Shown here in pieces: positions 33,356 to 42,955 of a DNA stretch of 64,000 bases. Below the pieces are notes generated by a model. It was not told the DNA's origin. It saw only the letters and a list, made by a program, of their open reading frames with translations, and did not search any database. The position numbers were made by a program, and so were the translations under genes. This stretch comes from Bin87 sp965115825 (lineage in GTDB: Bacteria > Chloroflexota > Dehalococcoidia > Lucifugimonadales > UBA3495). Numbering within the stretch: position 1 is the first letter of the stretch; each line of letters opens with the position of its first letter. The stretch covers positions 1 through 64,000 of the forward strand of contig OZ220464.1 of NCBI GenBank assembly GCA_965115825.1. Direction: 5' to 3'.

Positions 33356-35188
33356 CTACCTGGGTTGACGCCCGGCGGCTCGGGGTTGGATTTTTTCCGG
33401 CGTGAACAGGCTGGCCATGCGGCCGAGGCCCATGGACTGAAAGGCTTGCAGCAGGTTGCGGCTCACCAGCACCGCAGTGAACATACTGACCATGACGCCA
33501 ACCATGAGGGTGAGGGCGAAGCCGTTAATGAGGCCGCCGCCCAAACGGTTGCCGAACCACAGGAGCACGGCGCAGGTAATCAGAGTGCTGACGTTGCCGT
33601 CCCGGATGGCCGGCCAGGCGCGGCTGAAGCCCACGTCCATTGCGGAGGACAAACTGCGTCCCAAGCGGATTTCCTCTTTGATGCGCTCGAATATCAGTAT
33701 GTTGGCGTCCACTGCCAGGCCGATAGAGAGGATGAACCCGCCGATGTGGGGCAAGGTGAGGGTGATAGGCACCAGTTTGAAAATCGCCAGCGTTACCATT
33801 GCGTAGTAAATGAGGGCGACGGCGGCGACCACGCCGGCGGCGCGGTAGTAGGCAACGACGAAAATCAGCACCAGCCCCAACCCTACCAGGCCGGCCATCA
33901 GGCTGCGCTGCAAGGATTGCGCGCCGAGCAGGGCGTCAACCTCGGATTCCTGTATCAGCTCCAGGGGTACGGGGAGGCTGCCGGACTTGAGTTGGATGGC
34001 GAGGGTGCGCGCGCTTTCGCGGTTGAAGTTACCGGAAATCTGGCTGCGGCCGTCGCGGATATGAGCCCGGGCTACCGGGGCAATCAGTTCTTGGCCGTCG
34101 AGGATGACGGCGATGACTTCATCGGAATCGGGGTTGCCCTGTACATTGATGTCGCCGGTCATGTCAGCGAAAATATCGGAGCCGCGGTCTCTGAACTGGA
34201 TGTTGACGACCCACTCGCCGGTGACTGCATCGGTGCTGGCGTAAGCGTCGGCGAGGTCGTCGCCGGTGAGGCCGATGTCGTTATCGGTGAAGGGAGGGAG
34301 GCAGCCGGCACCAATCACCGGGCCGGCGCATTGGCGGCGTTTGAATTCCAGCTGGGCGGTTTCGCCGATGAGCCGTTTGGCGTCGTCAATGCCGCCGGTC
34401 ACCTGGTAGGATTCAATTGTGCCTACTTCGGCTTCCAGCAGAGTTTCCAACTGATTGCGCTGTTCGAGGTTGAGGGCGGTTGCGGTGGTGATGCGATATT
34501 CGTTGTTGCCCCGGCTAACGATGTCGGCGTCGGGGTATCCCTGGCGAGACATTACACTGCCCAGTTTGGCGACGTCGGCGTCATCGCTGAAGCGGGCGGT
34601 GATGACGGAGCCGCTGGCGCCGGGCAGCTGGACGATGATGCGGTCATCGCCGAAGCGCTGGACGATAGGCTCTTCGGTGCCGTAGAGGTTGACTCGGTTG
34701 CTGATGATGCTGAGTACGCCGTCCATTTGCTCTGAAGTGGGAGGAGTGAGGCCGTCGTTGTCGAAATACGTCAGCTCTCCGACGTTCTCCTCCAATGACC
34801 GACGCACCAGATCGCTTTGCTGAGGCGGGAGGTAGTCGCCGGTAATGAAAAAGGACAAATCATCGCTGGTTTGGAGCACTCGGGGCTCGTAGTCGGCTTC
34901 GGCCAAGGCAGGTCGTATGAGGTCGAGGTTTGCGTTTACGTCATCGGCGAAGGTTATAGAGAGAGTGATTTCTTCTTCCGGTTCCGGCGGTTGGTTCGCC
35001 TGGTACACGAGGTGGGCGCCGCCTTGCAGGTCAAGGCCGAGCTTCAGGCCCAGGGGGCCGGCTTCGGCGCGGTCGAATCGGGGCACGCCGGGTATGGCAA
35101 TGCGGATTTCCGGCAGGGCCAAAGCGGTGACGGAGAGGCCGAGGACAACTACTATCAGGAGGGTTAACAGAATGGTGCGGCGTCGCAT
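33356..35188 (-). CDS. secD: Protein translocase subunit SecD
   Basis: The 610-residue SecD has an N-terminal helix (ILLTLLIVVVLGLSVTALAL), the GLKLGLDLQGGAHLVYQ motif, a large periplasmic region holding the P1 base and head (about 60-430), and five C-terminal helices with GLVLIFVVAYYRAAGVVA, the AVDANILIFERIKEE motif and SMDVGFSRAWPAIRDGN. Length is typical. An insertion with two Cys (KRRQCAGPVIGAGCLPP) sits in the periplasmic domain and could be disulfide-bonded. It starts 5 nt after the tRNA-nucleotidyltransferase-like gene, suggesting one transcript from def to secF. Confidence 0.95.
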   Translation of the reverse strand: MRRRTILLTLLIVVVLGLSVTALALPEIRIAIPGVPRFDRAEAGPLGLKLGLDLQGGAHLVYQANQPPEPEEEITLSITFADDVNANLDLIRPALAEADYEPRVLQTSDDLSFFITGDYLPPQQSDLVRRSLEENVGELTYFDNDGLTPPTSEQMDGVLSIISNRVNLYGTEEPIVQRFGDDRIIVQLPGASGSVITARFSDDADVAKLGSVMSRQGYPDADIVSRGNNEYRITTATALNLEQRNQLETLLEAEVGTIESYQVTGGIDDAKRLIGETAQLEFKRRQCAGPVIGAGCLPPFTDNDIGLTGDDLADAYASTDAVTGEWVVNIQFRDRGSDIFADMTGDINVQGNPDSDEVIAVILDGQELIAPVARAHIRDGRSQISGNFNRESARTLAIQLKSGSLPVPLELIQESEVDALLGAQSLQRSLMAGLVGLGLVLIFVVAYYRAAGVVAAVALIYYAMVTLAIFKLVPITLTLPHIGGFILSIGLAVDANILIFERIKEEIRLGRSLSSAMDVGFSRAWPAIRDGNVSTLITCAVLLWFGNRLGGGLINGFALTLMVGVMVSMFTAVLVSRNLLQAFQSMGLGRMASLFTPEKIQPRAAGRQPR

Positions 35189-35193
35189 TTGCG

Positions 35194-36729
35194 TTATACA
35201 ACCTCAATCGCGGCATCGGCCTGCAAACGGGCGGCCAAGGCCAGGGCTTCCTCACGGCTGGCAACCTCGCCTACGGCCTGGGCTTCGCGCAGCCTTTCCA
35301 GGAGCGCGCCCACGGGAGGGCCGGGCGGTATGTGCAGAGTGTCCATCAGGTCGTGGCCGTTGACTAATGGTAGGGGGCCTTTATCGGGTTGGGCGCCGTT
35401 CCGGCTGACGGAAGAAGCGGCTCCCGTTTCAAGAACGGCGGCAATCATTTTAGCATAGTTATGCCACCGTTCCGGAGACAGTTCCGGGCCGCGGGCGGCC
35501 AAAAAGTCGGCCATGGCCAGATACAAAGTGTCCACCGCCGCATCGCCAACGTCGCGGTAGTATCGGTATATCGCCCGGCGCGAGGGCATTTTGTCGCCGT
35601 CGCGGAGCTGGCTGGGGCGCAGGTGATGCAGCGTCATGGCGGACACCAGGGAGGCGGTTCGGCCGGCGATGCGGAGCTTGGCCAGGCGGTTTTCCGCGAC
35701 TTCCGCTCCCTGCTCGCTGTGGCCGAGGAAGCGGATGCGGCCTTTCTGATCCGGGCCGCGGGTTTGGGGTTTGGCGATATCGTGGAGCAGAGCGGCCAGT
35801 TTGAGGACGGTGCGTCGCGTGTGCCCGTCGCCGATCACTTCGGCAAAGTGAGCATCTTCCGCCGCAGTCCAGGGAGCCGTGGTGTAGATGGCGCTGTTGC
35901 GATGTCCGGCGGTTATTGCTTCGGCGTATTCCACGCAATGGAGCAGATGCCCCCATACGTCCCAATAGTGGTGAGGGCGGGGCTGCTCGCAACCGCGGGT
36001 GGGTTCCAGCTCCGGTATGACGCGACAGAGCAGGTCGAGGCGGTCGAGGATTTCCAGCTGGGCTTTGGCGCCATCGGCGGCCAGTATCGCCATAAACTCG
36101 TCGCGCACCCTTTCGGCGGATACTTGATGCAGAAGGGGCGCGTCACGACGGATGGCCCGGGCGGTTTCCGGCGTCATGCGGAAGTCCAGGGTTTTAGCGA
36201 GGCGAACTCCGCGCAGCATACGTCCGGGGTCGTTCCGGAAAACGTCGTCGTCGGCAGCGCGGAGGATGCGGCGGCGCAGGTCGGCCCTGCCGTTCAGGGG
36301 GTCAACAATGCTGTCAAAGCGAGCGTCGTCATCCCAGCAGCGGAGCGGGATGGCCATGGCGTTGACGGTGAAATCGCGGCGGCGCAGGTCTTCCTCAAAG
36401 GAGCCGTAGTAGCCGGCAATGTCGATTATGAAAGGGGGCGGGGTTACAGAAGGGGATGAGGCGATACAGGGTGACGGGGCAGGCTTCGCCTGGGGTAGGG
36501 CGATACGGGTAACGTTCCAAGCGTCCAGCGGCACCGGGGTGGCGTGCAGATAATCGGCGATGGCGCGCCCAACGGATTGAGAGTCGCCGGGCACGGCAAG
36601 GTCGATATCGTGGAATTCCCGGCCGCGGATAGCGTCGCGCACTGCTCCGCCCACCAGCCACACATCATCATTGCGGCTCCGGCCAGCGAAGAATCCGGCC
36701 AGCCGGGAGAGCAGGGCATCGGCGTTCAT
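35194..36729 (-). CDS. Poly(A) polymerase / CCA tRNA nucleotidyltransferase with HD domain
   Basis: The 511-residue enzyme of the class II nucleotidyltransferase family adds CCA to tRNA 3' ends or poly(A) tails. Head-domain motifs are LVGGAVRDAIRG, the catalytic DxD in FHDIDLAVPG, and RRDFTVNAMAI; neck motifs (GRMLRGVRLAKTLDFRM) follow. An HD phosphohydrolase-like domain (about 240-400) shows HYWDVWGHLLHCVE, LAALLHDIAKPQ and HSEQGAEVAE. The ATG at 36729 begins 1 nt after the def stop. CCA addition versus poly(A) synthesis cannot be separated by sight; as the only such gene here, CCA repair is a fair guess. Confidence 0.82.
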   Translation of the reverse strand: MNADALLSRLAGFFAGRSRNDDVWLVGGAVRDAIRGREFHDIDLAVPGDSQSVGRAIADYLHATPVPLDAWNVTRIALPQAKPAPSPCIASSPSVTPPPFIIDIAGYYGSFEEDLRRRDFTVNAMAIPLRCWDDDARFDSIVDPLNGRADLRRRILRAADDDVFRNDPGRMLRGVRLAKTLDFRMTPETARAIRRDAPLLHQVSAERVRDEFMAILAADGAKAQLEILDRLDLLCRVIPELEPTRGCEQPRPHHYWDVWGHLLHCVEYAEAITAGHRNSAIYTTAPWTAAEDAHFAEVIGDGHTRRTVLKLAALLHDIAKPQTRGPDQKGRIRFLGHSEQGAEVAENRLAKLRIAGRTASLVSAMTLHHLRPSQLRDGDKMPSRRAIYRYYRDVGDAAVDTLYLAMADFLAARGPELSPERWHNYAKMIAAVLETGAASSVSRNGAQPDKGPLPLVNGHDLMDTLHIPPGPPVGALLERLREAQAVGEVASREEALALAARLQADAAIEVV

Positions 36730-36730
36730 G

Positions 36731-37363
36731 TCAATCGACGGCGGCATCGGCGGCGCCGTCCGTTGGCTCACGCCCGCCGGTGGGGTCGAACTGGGGCGGA
36801 GGAGGGCGCTGGCGCATACGACGCGCGGCGGCTTCCAGCTCGGCGGCGTCGGGCTCGCCGGTGGGCTGGTACTCTATATCGCCGTCTTCGTTGACGTGGA
36901 TGCGAAAGAACTGGTCGTGGGCAATCAGATGGTCAATGTAGAGGATGCCGTTGAGATGGTCGGTTTCGTGTTCGATGGCCTGGGCGAGGATGCAGTCGGC
37001 CTTTAAGCGCAGAGGCTTGCCGGCAAGGTCCTGATAACGGACGCGGATACGCACGGAGCGATTGACCATGCCGCGATAGCCGGGCAGGCTGAGGCAGCCT
37101 TCTTCGACTTCGCGCTCACCTTCCCGTCGGATGATTTCGGGGTTGACCAGCACCAGCGGCTCATCACAATCTTCGGGCTGGACGACGCAGAGGCGCTGCA
37201 AAACACCCACCTGGTTGGCAGCCAGGCCGACGCCGCGCTGGGCGGCCATGGTTTCCGCCATGTCGGAGGCCAGCCGGGCCAGTTTGGAGTCAAACCGGGT
37301 GACCTTCAGGGCGCGCTGGCGCAGAATGGGGTCGGGAAACATACGTACTTCCAGTACGGCCAC
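36731..37363 (-). CDS. def: Peptide deformylase
   Basis: The 210-residue metalloenzyme removes the formyl group from nascent-chain Met. Motif 1 GVGLAANQ at 44-51, motif 2 EGCLSLP at 88-94 (metal Cys90) and motif 3 EHETDHLNG at 131-139 (metal His132 and His136, catalytic Glu133) are intact. About 30 C-terminal residues are Pro- and Asp-rich and exceed the usual length (about 160-180). The start is GTG at 37363 with GGAG upstream. Downstream is the CCA-transferase-like gene, 1 nt away, then secD. Confidence 0.94.
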   Translation of the reverse strand: MAVLEVRMFPDPILRQRALKVTRFDSKLARLASDMAETMAAQRGVGLAANQVGVLQRLCVVQPEDCDEPLVLVNPEIIRREGEREVEEGCLSLPGYRGMVNRSVRIRVRYQDLAGKPLRLKADCILAQAIEHETDHLNGILYIDHLIAHDQFFRIHVNEDGDIEYQPTGEPDAAELEAAARRMRQRPPPPQFDPTGGREPTDGAADAAVD

Positions 37364-37447
37364 GGTAATTCTCCGCAGACAGCCCGGTGGTGTCGGGCGG
37401 CTGCTGCGACATTGGTCTGGTGATGATGGCTTGTGATTATAGCACGG

Positions 37448-39088
37448 CTACAATCCGGTTATGTTGCCCTCGGGGGTAACGTCCAGGTCCATGGCTCTGG
37501 GGCGGGAGGGGAGGCCGGGCAGCGTTTCAATGCGGCCGGCCAGGGCATAAAGGAAGCCGGCACCTACGGAAGCGCGGAGGTCGGCAATGGGGAAGGCGTA
37601 TCCCGACGGGCTACCCCGCAGTGTTGGGTCATGGGACACGGAGAGGTGGGTCTTGGCCATGCAAATGGGCAGGCCGCCCCAACCTTGTTCGGTGAAAAAT
37701 CGAGCCCGGCGACGGGCATCGGGCGTCCAGGTGACGTTGGCTGCGCCATAGACTCGCCGGGCGAGGGCCAGGGTCTTCTCTTCCACGGTGGCGTCCAGGT
37801 CATAGGCGTAATCGACCTGCGCCGGAGTGAGACCGTCGTTGCTGGCGGCGGCCAGGGCGACGGCTTCGGCCAGGGCGATGCCGCCCTCTCCGCCGTGGGC
37901 AAACCCGGAGTATTCGGCGACAGCGTAGGCGCCGGCGGCCTTTGCGATACGAGCGGCGGCTTGCAGTTCCTCTGGGCTGTCGCCCTCAAAACGGTTGAGG
38001 GCAACCACTGCCGGCAACCCGAAGCTGCGCACGATGTTGATGTGGTGGACCATGTTGGCGGTGCCTTGCTCCATAGCGGCCAGGTTCGGGATGCCGAGCT
38101 CCCGCCGGGCTGCGCCGCCGTGCCAGCGCATGGCGCGCACCGACGCCACCAGCACCGCCGCGCTGACCGGCAGCCCGCTCTGCCGGGTCTTGATGTGCAT
38201 GAATTTCTCAAAGCCTAAATCGGAACCGAAGCCGGCTTCAGTAATTATGTGGTCGGCGTAGCCCATGGCCAGGCGGTCGGCGATGACGGAGCTACAGCCG
38301 TGGGCAATGTTGCCGAAGGGCCCGGCGTGGACGATGGCCGGCTGGCCTTCCAGTGTCTGCACCAGGTTGGGCATCACGGTATGGCGCATTACCGCCATGA
38401 GCGGGCCGGCCAACTCCAGGTCGCCCACAGATACCGGCGCGCCGCTGCGGTTGGCTCCTACCACCATCAGGGAAAGGCGGGAGCGGAGGTCGTCAAGGTC
38501 GGCGGCAAGGGCGAGGATGGCCATGATTTCCGAGGCGGTGATGAAGTCGAAGCGGGTTTCCCGCAAAGGGCTGTTGGCGCTGCCGCCCAGCCCGGTGGTT
38601 ATCTGGCGCAGGGCCCGATCTGAGGCGTCGGTGACGCGGGACCAGGTGACGCCTTCGGGCGCCATATTGTTGGCGCTATTGCGATACACGGCGTTTTCGA
38701 CGAGGGCGGCCAGGAGGTTGTGAGTGGAACCAACGGCGTGGGCGTCGCCGGTGAAGTGGATGTTGATTTCGTCTTCCGGAACGATACGGGCCTTGCCGCC
38801 GCCGGCGCCGCCGCCTTTGATGCCGAAAATCGGGCCCAGGGCCGGCTCGCGCAGGTTGACGACGGGGTGATAGCCTAGACGGCCCAACCCGTCGGTAAGG
38901 CCGATGGAGGTAGTAGTTTTGCCTTCGCCGGCTGGCGTCGGCGTGATTCCGGTAACGACCACCAGTTTGCCCTTAGGGCCGTCGGGTTTGATAGCGTCAA
39001 GGCTTATTTTGGCTTTGTGATGTCCGTAAGGGATAAGGCACTTTTGGTCGATGCCGAGTCGGTCTGCGATTGCGCTGATAGGCTCCAT
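37448..39088 (-). CDS. fhs: Formate-tetrahydrofolate ligase
   Basis: The 546-residue enzyme makes 10-formyl-tetrahydrofolate from formate, ATP and tetrahydrofolate, feeding purines, formyl-Met and, in acetogens, the methyl branch of the Wood-Ljungdahl pathway. The P-loop-like TPTPAGEGKTTTSIGL is at 50-64; further blocks are LREPALGPIFGIKGGGAGGG, FTGDAHAVGSTHNLL and ITEAGFGSDLGFEKF. Length is typical (about 555). GGGGG lies upstream of the ATG. It connects functionally to def and metH in this window but is not in an operon with them. Confidence 0.95.
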   Translation of the reverse strand: MEPISAIADRLGIDQKCLIPYGHHKAKISLDAIKPDGPKGKLVVVTGITPTPAGEGKTTTSIGLTDGLGRLGYHPVVNLREPALGPIFGIKGGGAGGGKARIVPEDEINIHFTGDAHAVGSTHNLLAALVENAVYRNSANNMAPEGVTWSRVTDASDRALRQITTGLGGSANSPLRETRFDFITASEIMAILALAADLDDLRSRLSLMVVGANRSGAPVSVGDLELAGPLMAVMRHTVMPNLVQTLEGQPAIVHAGPFGNIAHGCSSVIADRLAMGYADHIITEAGFGSDLGFEKFMHIKTRQSGLPVSAAVLVASVRAMRWHGGAARRELGIPNLAAMEQGTANMVHHINIVRSFGLPAVVALNRFEGDSPEELQAAARIAKAAGAYAVAEYSGFAHGGEGGIALAEAVALAAASNDGLTPAQVDYAYDLDATVEEKTLALARRVYGAANVTWTPDARRRARFFTEQGWGGLPICMAKTHLSVSHDPTLRGSPSGYAFPIADLRASVGAGFLYALAGRIETLPGLPSRPRAMDLDVTPEGNITGL

Positions 39089-39147
39089 GCTGCCCCCAAA
39101 GTTCCGCTTGATTCAGCGGAATCAATCGTATCACATACCGCCGTGGG

Positions 39148-41592
39148 CTAATCCAGGCGTAACGGGTCGATGTCCACGCGGCAGTTGCGGGGGATGGCCT
39201 CGCCGTGCAGGAACCGCCAGAGACGGCGGCCACGGAGCAGCAGCCGCCAGCGATAGCTGCCTCGCACCCGTTCCGGCTGGCAAGGCGTGGGGCCGACGAT
39301 TGATACGTCGCTGCGGGCTTGCCGTTGCGCGCGGCTGCGTAATCGCTCGGACAGTTCGCCGAGGGTCTGCTGCGCCGCGCGGACGCTCCAATCCGAGCAA
39401 ACTATTTGAGCCAGGCGGCTGAAGGGGGGATAGCTCTGCCGCTGACGCGCGGCAATCTCGATGCCATAGAACAGGTTGTAGTTCTGAGCGGCGGCGGCCA
39501 TGATGGCGTAGTGGTCGGGTTGGTAGGTCTGGATGATGGCCCGGCCACCTTGTCGGCCCCGGCCGGCGCGACCGCAAACCTGGCAGAGCAATGCGAAGGC
39601 GCGCTCGGCGGCGCGAAAATCGGGCAGGTTCAGGCCGAGGTCCGCGAGCAGGGCGGCGGAGAGGGTTACGTTGGGCAGGTCAAGGCCGCGCGCTACCATC
39701 TGCGTGCCAATCAGGATTTGCGCCTCTCCATTGGCCAGCCGAGCCATGGCGCGCTCCAGTTCCGCCGGGTCGCGCACTGAATCCGAATCCCATCGTTCGA
39801 CGGTTACTCCGGGGTAACGCTCTTGCAGCTCGGCTTCTATTGCCTCGGTGCCGGCGCCCATCTCGCGGATGCGGCCTTTGCGACACTGGGGGCAAGCCCG
39901 GGGCAAACGGCGGGAGCGGCCGCAGTAGTGGCACAACAGCCGGCCGGTTTCGGCATGGTAGGCATAGGCTACCGAGCAGCGACTGCAATTAACCACGCTG
40001 CCGCATTCACGGCACTGCATAAACGCTGCGCTGCCGCGACGGTTCAGGAACAGGATGGCCTGCTGGCCGGCCGCTATCGTTTGGCCTAATGCGGCGGCCA
40101 GGCTGCGGCTGAAAACGCTGCGATTTTCTTCCCGCAGCTCGCGGCGCATATCTACGACCTCGGTGTCCGCCAAAGGCACGGGCGCGCCGTCGTCGCCCGG
40201 TATGCGGCTGGACAACGTCATTAAGTGGTGGCGGCCTCGCTGAGCGTCGTAGTAGGTGCAAACGTCCGGGGTGGCCGAACCCATCACTACTACGGCGCCG
40301 CAGCGTCGGGCCAGGGCCAACGCGCTGTCGCGGGCGTGGTATAAGGGCGCAAACTCACTCTGCTTGTAGGCGGGTTCGTGCTCTTCGTCCACGATGATGA
40401 CGCCAAGCTTGGAGACCGGCGCGAAAAGGGCGCTGCGCGGGCCTACCACCACGTCCGCGAGTCCGTCGTGGATGCGCCACCACTGGTCGAAGCGCTCGAG
40501 GTCGGTAAGCCGGTGATGTAGAACGGCGGCGCGTCCGGGGAAGCGGTCATTGACCGCGCCCACGGTTTGCGGCGTCAGCGCGATCTCCGGGACCAGGTAG
40601 ATGGCCTGCTGTCCGAGGGAGACGGCGTGGGCAATGGCGCGGAGGTACACCTCGGTTTTGCCGCTGCCGGTTACGCCGTGCAGGAGAAAACTGCGAGGCG
40701 CGGCGATGGGGTCGTCCAGGGCGGCGGTGATGCGGGATACGGCGTCGGCCTGAGGGGACGTCAGCGCGACGGGCGTCGCGTTGGCCGGCGACACGCCGGC
40801 GGGTATTTCCGGGGCGCTGCGCCGCCACTCTTCGGCAATCAGGCCGCGCTTGAGCAGCGCATCCGCGACCGAGCCGACTCCCGCTGCCGAGTAGGGAGTG
40901 GGCGATTCTCGAACCGCCGCCAGCAAATCCGACTGACGGTGGGCACTGCGCGGAACTTCAGCCGTAACGTCGTCAGCGGCGGCGGGATAATGTCCGGGAA
41001 TGAGCAGCCGGCGGTAATGATGGGAGCGTGGCCGGGGCAAGGTGACTTCTTTATGCACCAGGCCCCGGTCAACCAGACGACGCAAATCACGGCGCGCGAG
41101 GTCAGCGCGGTTGCGGGCGGATTCGATCCGCCGCAGGAAATCCGGTTCCTCCCAGGTTTTTCCCGACGCGGCCAGTTCGCGCCAGGCGTCCTGCGTCGCT
41201 GGCCGGAAAGAGGCCAGGCTGGCGTTATCGTCGGGGCCGCTGACTGCCGTGAGTCGGGAGCGCTGCTGAGCGTGGAATCCCGGCGGCAGCATCAGCGCAA
41301 CAGCTGCAAAGGGCGAGCATAGATAGGTTTGCCCCAGCCAGTCGGCCAGCTCCAGCCCTTGCGTCCTAACCAGCGGCGACGGCTCCACAGGATGGAGGAT
41401 GTCCCGGGTTTCTTCCTCGGACACGGCCGAGGCGTCGGAAAGGCTGACCACCATGCCCTGCGCGTAGCTGCGTCCGAACTGCACCCAGACCAGCTGCCCC
41501 GGCTCCACCGCCAGATGTCGGGGAATGCGATAGGAGAAGGTTTTGCCCGGGGGTATCCAGGCCGCGTCGACGGCAACGTCGGCGTAGTTCAC
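39148..41592 (-). CDS. priA: Primosomal protein N' (replication restart helicase PriA)
   Basis: The 814-residue superfamily 2 helicase recognises stalled forks and reloads the replisome. The N-terminal 3'-DNA-binding domain begins MNYADVAVDAAWIPPGKTFSY. The helicase core has Walker A GVTGSGKTEVY and DEEH in IVDEEHEPAYKQ. The zinc-binding cysteines occur in CRECGSVVNCSRC and CHYCGRSRRLPRACPQC. Motifs V-VI include GTQMVARGLDLPNV and QVCGRAGRG. The start is GTG at 41592. Length is at the upper family range. Confidence 0.94.
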   Translation of the reverse strand: MNYADVAVDAAWIPPGKTFSYRIPRHLAVEPGQLVWVQFGRSYAQGMVVSLSDASAVSEEETRDILHPVEPSPLVRTQGLELADWLGQTYLCSPFAAVALMLPPGFHAQQRSRLTAVSGPDDNASLASFRPATQDAWRELAASGKTWEEPDFLRRIESARNRADLARRDLRRLVDRGLVHKEVTLPRPRSHHYRRLLIPGHYPAAADDVTAEVPRSAHRQSDLLAAVRESPTPYSAAGVGSVADALLKRGLIAEEWRRSAPEIPAGVSPANATPVALTSPQADAVSRITAALDDPIAAPRSFLLHGVTGSGKTEVYLRAIAHAVSLGQQAIYLVPEIALTPQTVGAVNDRFPGRAAVLHHRLTDLERFDQWWRIHDGLADVVVGPRSALFAPVSKLGVIIVDEEHEPAYKQSEFAPLYHARDSALALARRCGAVVVMGSATPDVCTYYDAQRGRHHLMTLSSRIPGDDGAPVPLADTEVVDMRRELREENRSVFSRSLAAALGQTIAAGQQAILFLNRRGSAAFMQCRECGSVVNCSRCSVAYAYHAETGRLLCHYCGRSRRLPRACPQCRKGRIREMGAGTEAIEAELQERYPGVTVERWDSDSVRDPAELERAMARLANGEAQILIGTQMVARGLDLPNVTLSAALLADLGLNLPDFRAAERAFALLCQVCGRAGRGRQGGRAIIQTYQPDHYAIMAAAAQNYNLFYGIEIAARQRQSYPPFSRLAQIVCSDWSVRAAQQTLGELSERLRSRAQRQARSDVSIVGPTPCQPERVRGSYRWRLLLRGRRLWRFLHGEAIPRNCRVDIDPLRLD

Positions 41593-41909
41593 GGCGCAGC
41601 CTCAATAAATGCGAAACCGCCGCAGCCGAGCTATGGGAGACACGGGCGGCGGTTGGGGTTTGCCGTTGCAATTTAGCGGTTTGACAGACCTTGCCCGATG
41701 ATTGCTAAGTAGCCGAGCAGCGAGCACTATACACCATTGAGCTGCAAACACTGAAAGAGAGCATTTTGCAAGCAGTCTTTCCAGTCGCTCTGCAACAGCT
41801 ATGAAACAGGTCTCGCAGGGTAATTACAGCACCTTGTTAAGCGGTTTTGCAAGCGCCACGATTTGGAAGGCGTTGACAAAGGCGCCAGCATTGTATTGGG
41901 TAATGCGGG
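41593..41909. other. Intergenic stretch without recognisable features
   Basis: These 317 nt lie between the priA start and the toxin-like remnant. The composition is less GC-rich than the neighbours. No convincing frame, repeat, tRNA or terminator was found. Confidence 0.5.
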
Positions 41910-42134
41910 TTAGCGCTGACGATAAACCTCGCTGCGATGCCCCACCACGTGAACCACTATGCGACGGCTTGCGTGGTCAACATCGTACAATGCGCGGTAA
42001 TGACCAACCCGCATCCGGCAAAAATCCGTCCATCGCCCGGTCAATGCAGTGTGCCGCACCGAGGCAGCATTCTCTGCCGGCCAAATTAGTCGGGTAATTA
42101 TACGTTGGCTATTGCCATGTCCAGCCGGGATCGG
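41910..42134 (-). pseudogene. N-terminally truncated RelE/ParE-type toxin
   Basis: Reading the minus strand down to the TAA at 41912-41910, the frame contains GRWTDFCRMRVGHYRALYDV and, further on, VVHVVGHRSEVYRQR. This is the C-terminal half of a RelE/ParE-fold toxin (R-x-R-V-G-x-Y-R, then V-x-V-x-x-x-G-H-R-x-x-V-Y). An upstream in-frame stop and the absence of an ATG leave only about 55 residues that align, so the N-terminal helical half and any antitoxin are missing. It is squeezed between rplS and an empty stretch. A short GTG-initiated product is conceivable but unlikely to work. Confidence 0.6.
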
Positions 42135-42177
42135 ACAAGGTGTGTGTCAAGCTGATGATTGCCTTTGCCGTGGCAAT

Positions 42178-42534
42178 TCAGCGATGGCCGTAGGTGGTGC
42201 GCTCCTTGATGCGGGCGGCCCGCCCCTGGCGTCCGCGCAGGTAGTAGAGTTTGGCCCGGCGCACTTTGCCCCGCCGCGTTACCTCCAGAGAATCAATCAG
42301 AGGGGAATGCAGAGGGAAAACGCGCTCGATGCCGATGCCGGCGGTGATGCGCCGCACGGTGAAATTGGCGGCCGGCCCCTGGCCGTTGCTGCGGCGGATG
42401 CAAACGCCCTGGAAGGCCTGCACACGCTCGCGGGCGCCCTCACGGATGCGGAAGTTCACGCGCACCGTATCGCCGGGGCCGAATTCGGGGATGCTCTCGT
42501 TGACTTCAGGGGGAACAAGTTCGGATGCTTTCAT
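42178..42534 (-). CDS. rplS: 50S ribosomal protein L19
   Basis: The 118-residue protein lies at the 30S-50S interface. Family segments are FGPGDTVRVNFRIREGARER, VQAFQGVCIRRSNGQG, FTVRRITAGIGIERVFPLHS and the C-terminal RAKLYYLRGRQGRAARIKE. The Met at 42534 is chosen because the family begins about 20 residues before FGPGDTV; the open frame extends upstream without similarity. It is not linked here to rimM, trmD or rpsP, its usual neighbours in many bacteria. Confidence 0.95.
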   Translation of the reverse strand: MKASELVPPEVNESIPEFGPGDTVRVNFRIREGARERVQAFQGVCIRRSNGQGPAANFTVRRITAGIGIERVFPLHSPLIDSLEVTRRGKVRRAKLYYLRGRQGRAARIKERTTYGHR

Positions 42535-42640
42535 GCTGTCGGAACCATGCCAGTTACAGAGTTTCGGGATACGGGAACCTTCCGACGCTGTCGGCCGGCT
42601 CGCGGAACAGTATAGCACACAGGGAAAGGACCAGAGTCGC

Positions 42641-42955
42641 TCACGGGTCAAATCCGGGCAAAAAGCCTTGAGGCGGTCGTATGACTTCAATGGACTCCAG
42701 GTACACGGTCAGGTCATCTTCGACCACTGAGTACCAGATTTCGGTTTTGACGCTTGCGCCGTGAACAAAATCCAACCGGCGCAGGGCAATCCCCGGCTCC
42801 GCATTTTCAAACAGGGGGAAACAGTACGGGTCCAAGGAGAGAAATCGCGCCAGACTTTGCAGCAAGTTATCCGCAACCGCATCGATTACGCCGGCATCGG
42901 TGGCGGCATCCCATAGCTCGCTGAATTGGGCCGTCTCAACAACCCTATACCGCAT
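42641..42955 (-). CDS. Putative toxin partner of Panacea module 1
   Basis: This 104-residue protein starts at the ATG at 42955, overlapping the antitoxin's last codons (AAGATGCGGTATAG contains both start and stop). It opens RYRVVETAQFSELW and carries IWYSVVEDDLTVYLESIEVI near the C-terminus. The second module's small protein shows the same layout (RYDVRETDDF, then IWYCIVEDDRIVYLERV), defining a small shared family. The strand-rich C-terminal phrase recalls RelE/ParE-fold toxins, but no known catalytic residues are obvious. The toxin role is inferred from operon order with a Panacea gene. Confidence 0.55.
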   Translation of the reverse strand: MRYRVVETAQFSELWDAATDAGVIDAVADNLLQSLARFLSLDPYCFPLFENAEPGIALRRLDFVHGASVKTEIWYSVVEDDLTVYLESIEVIRPPQGFLPGFDP

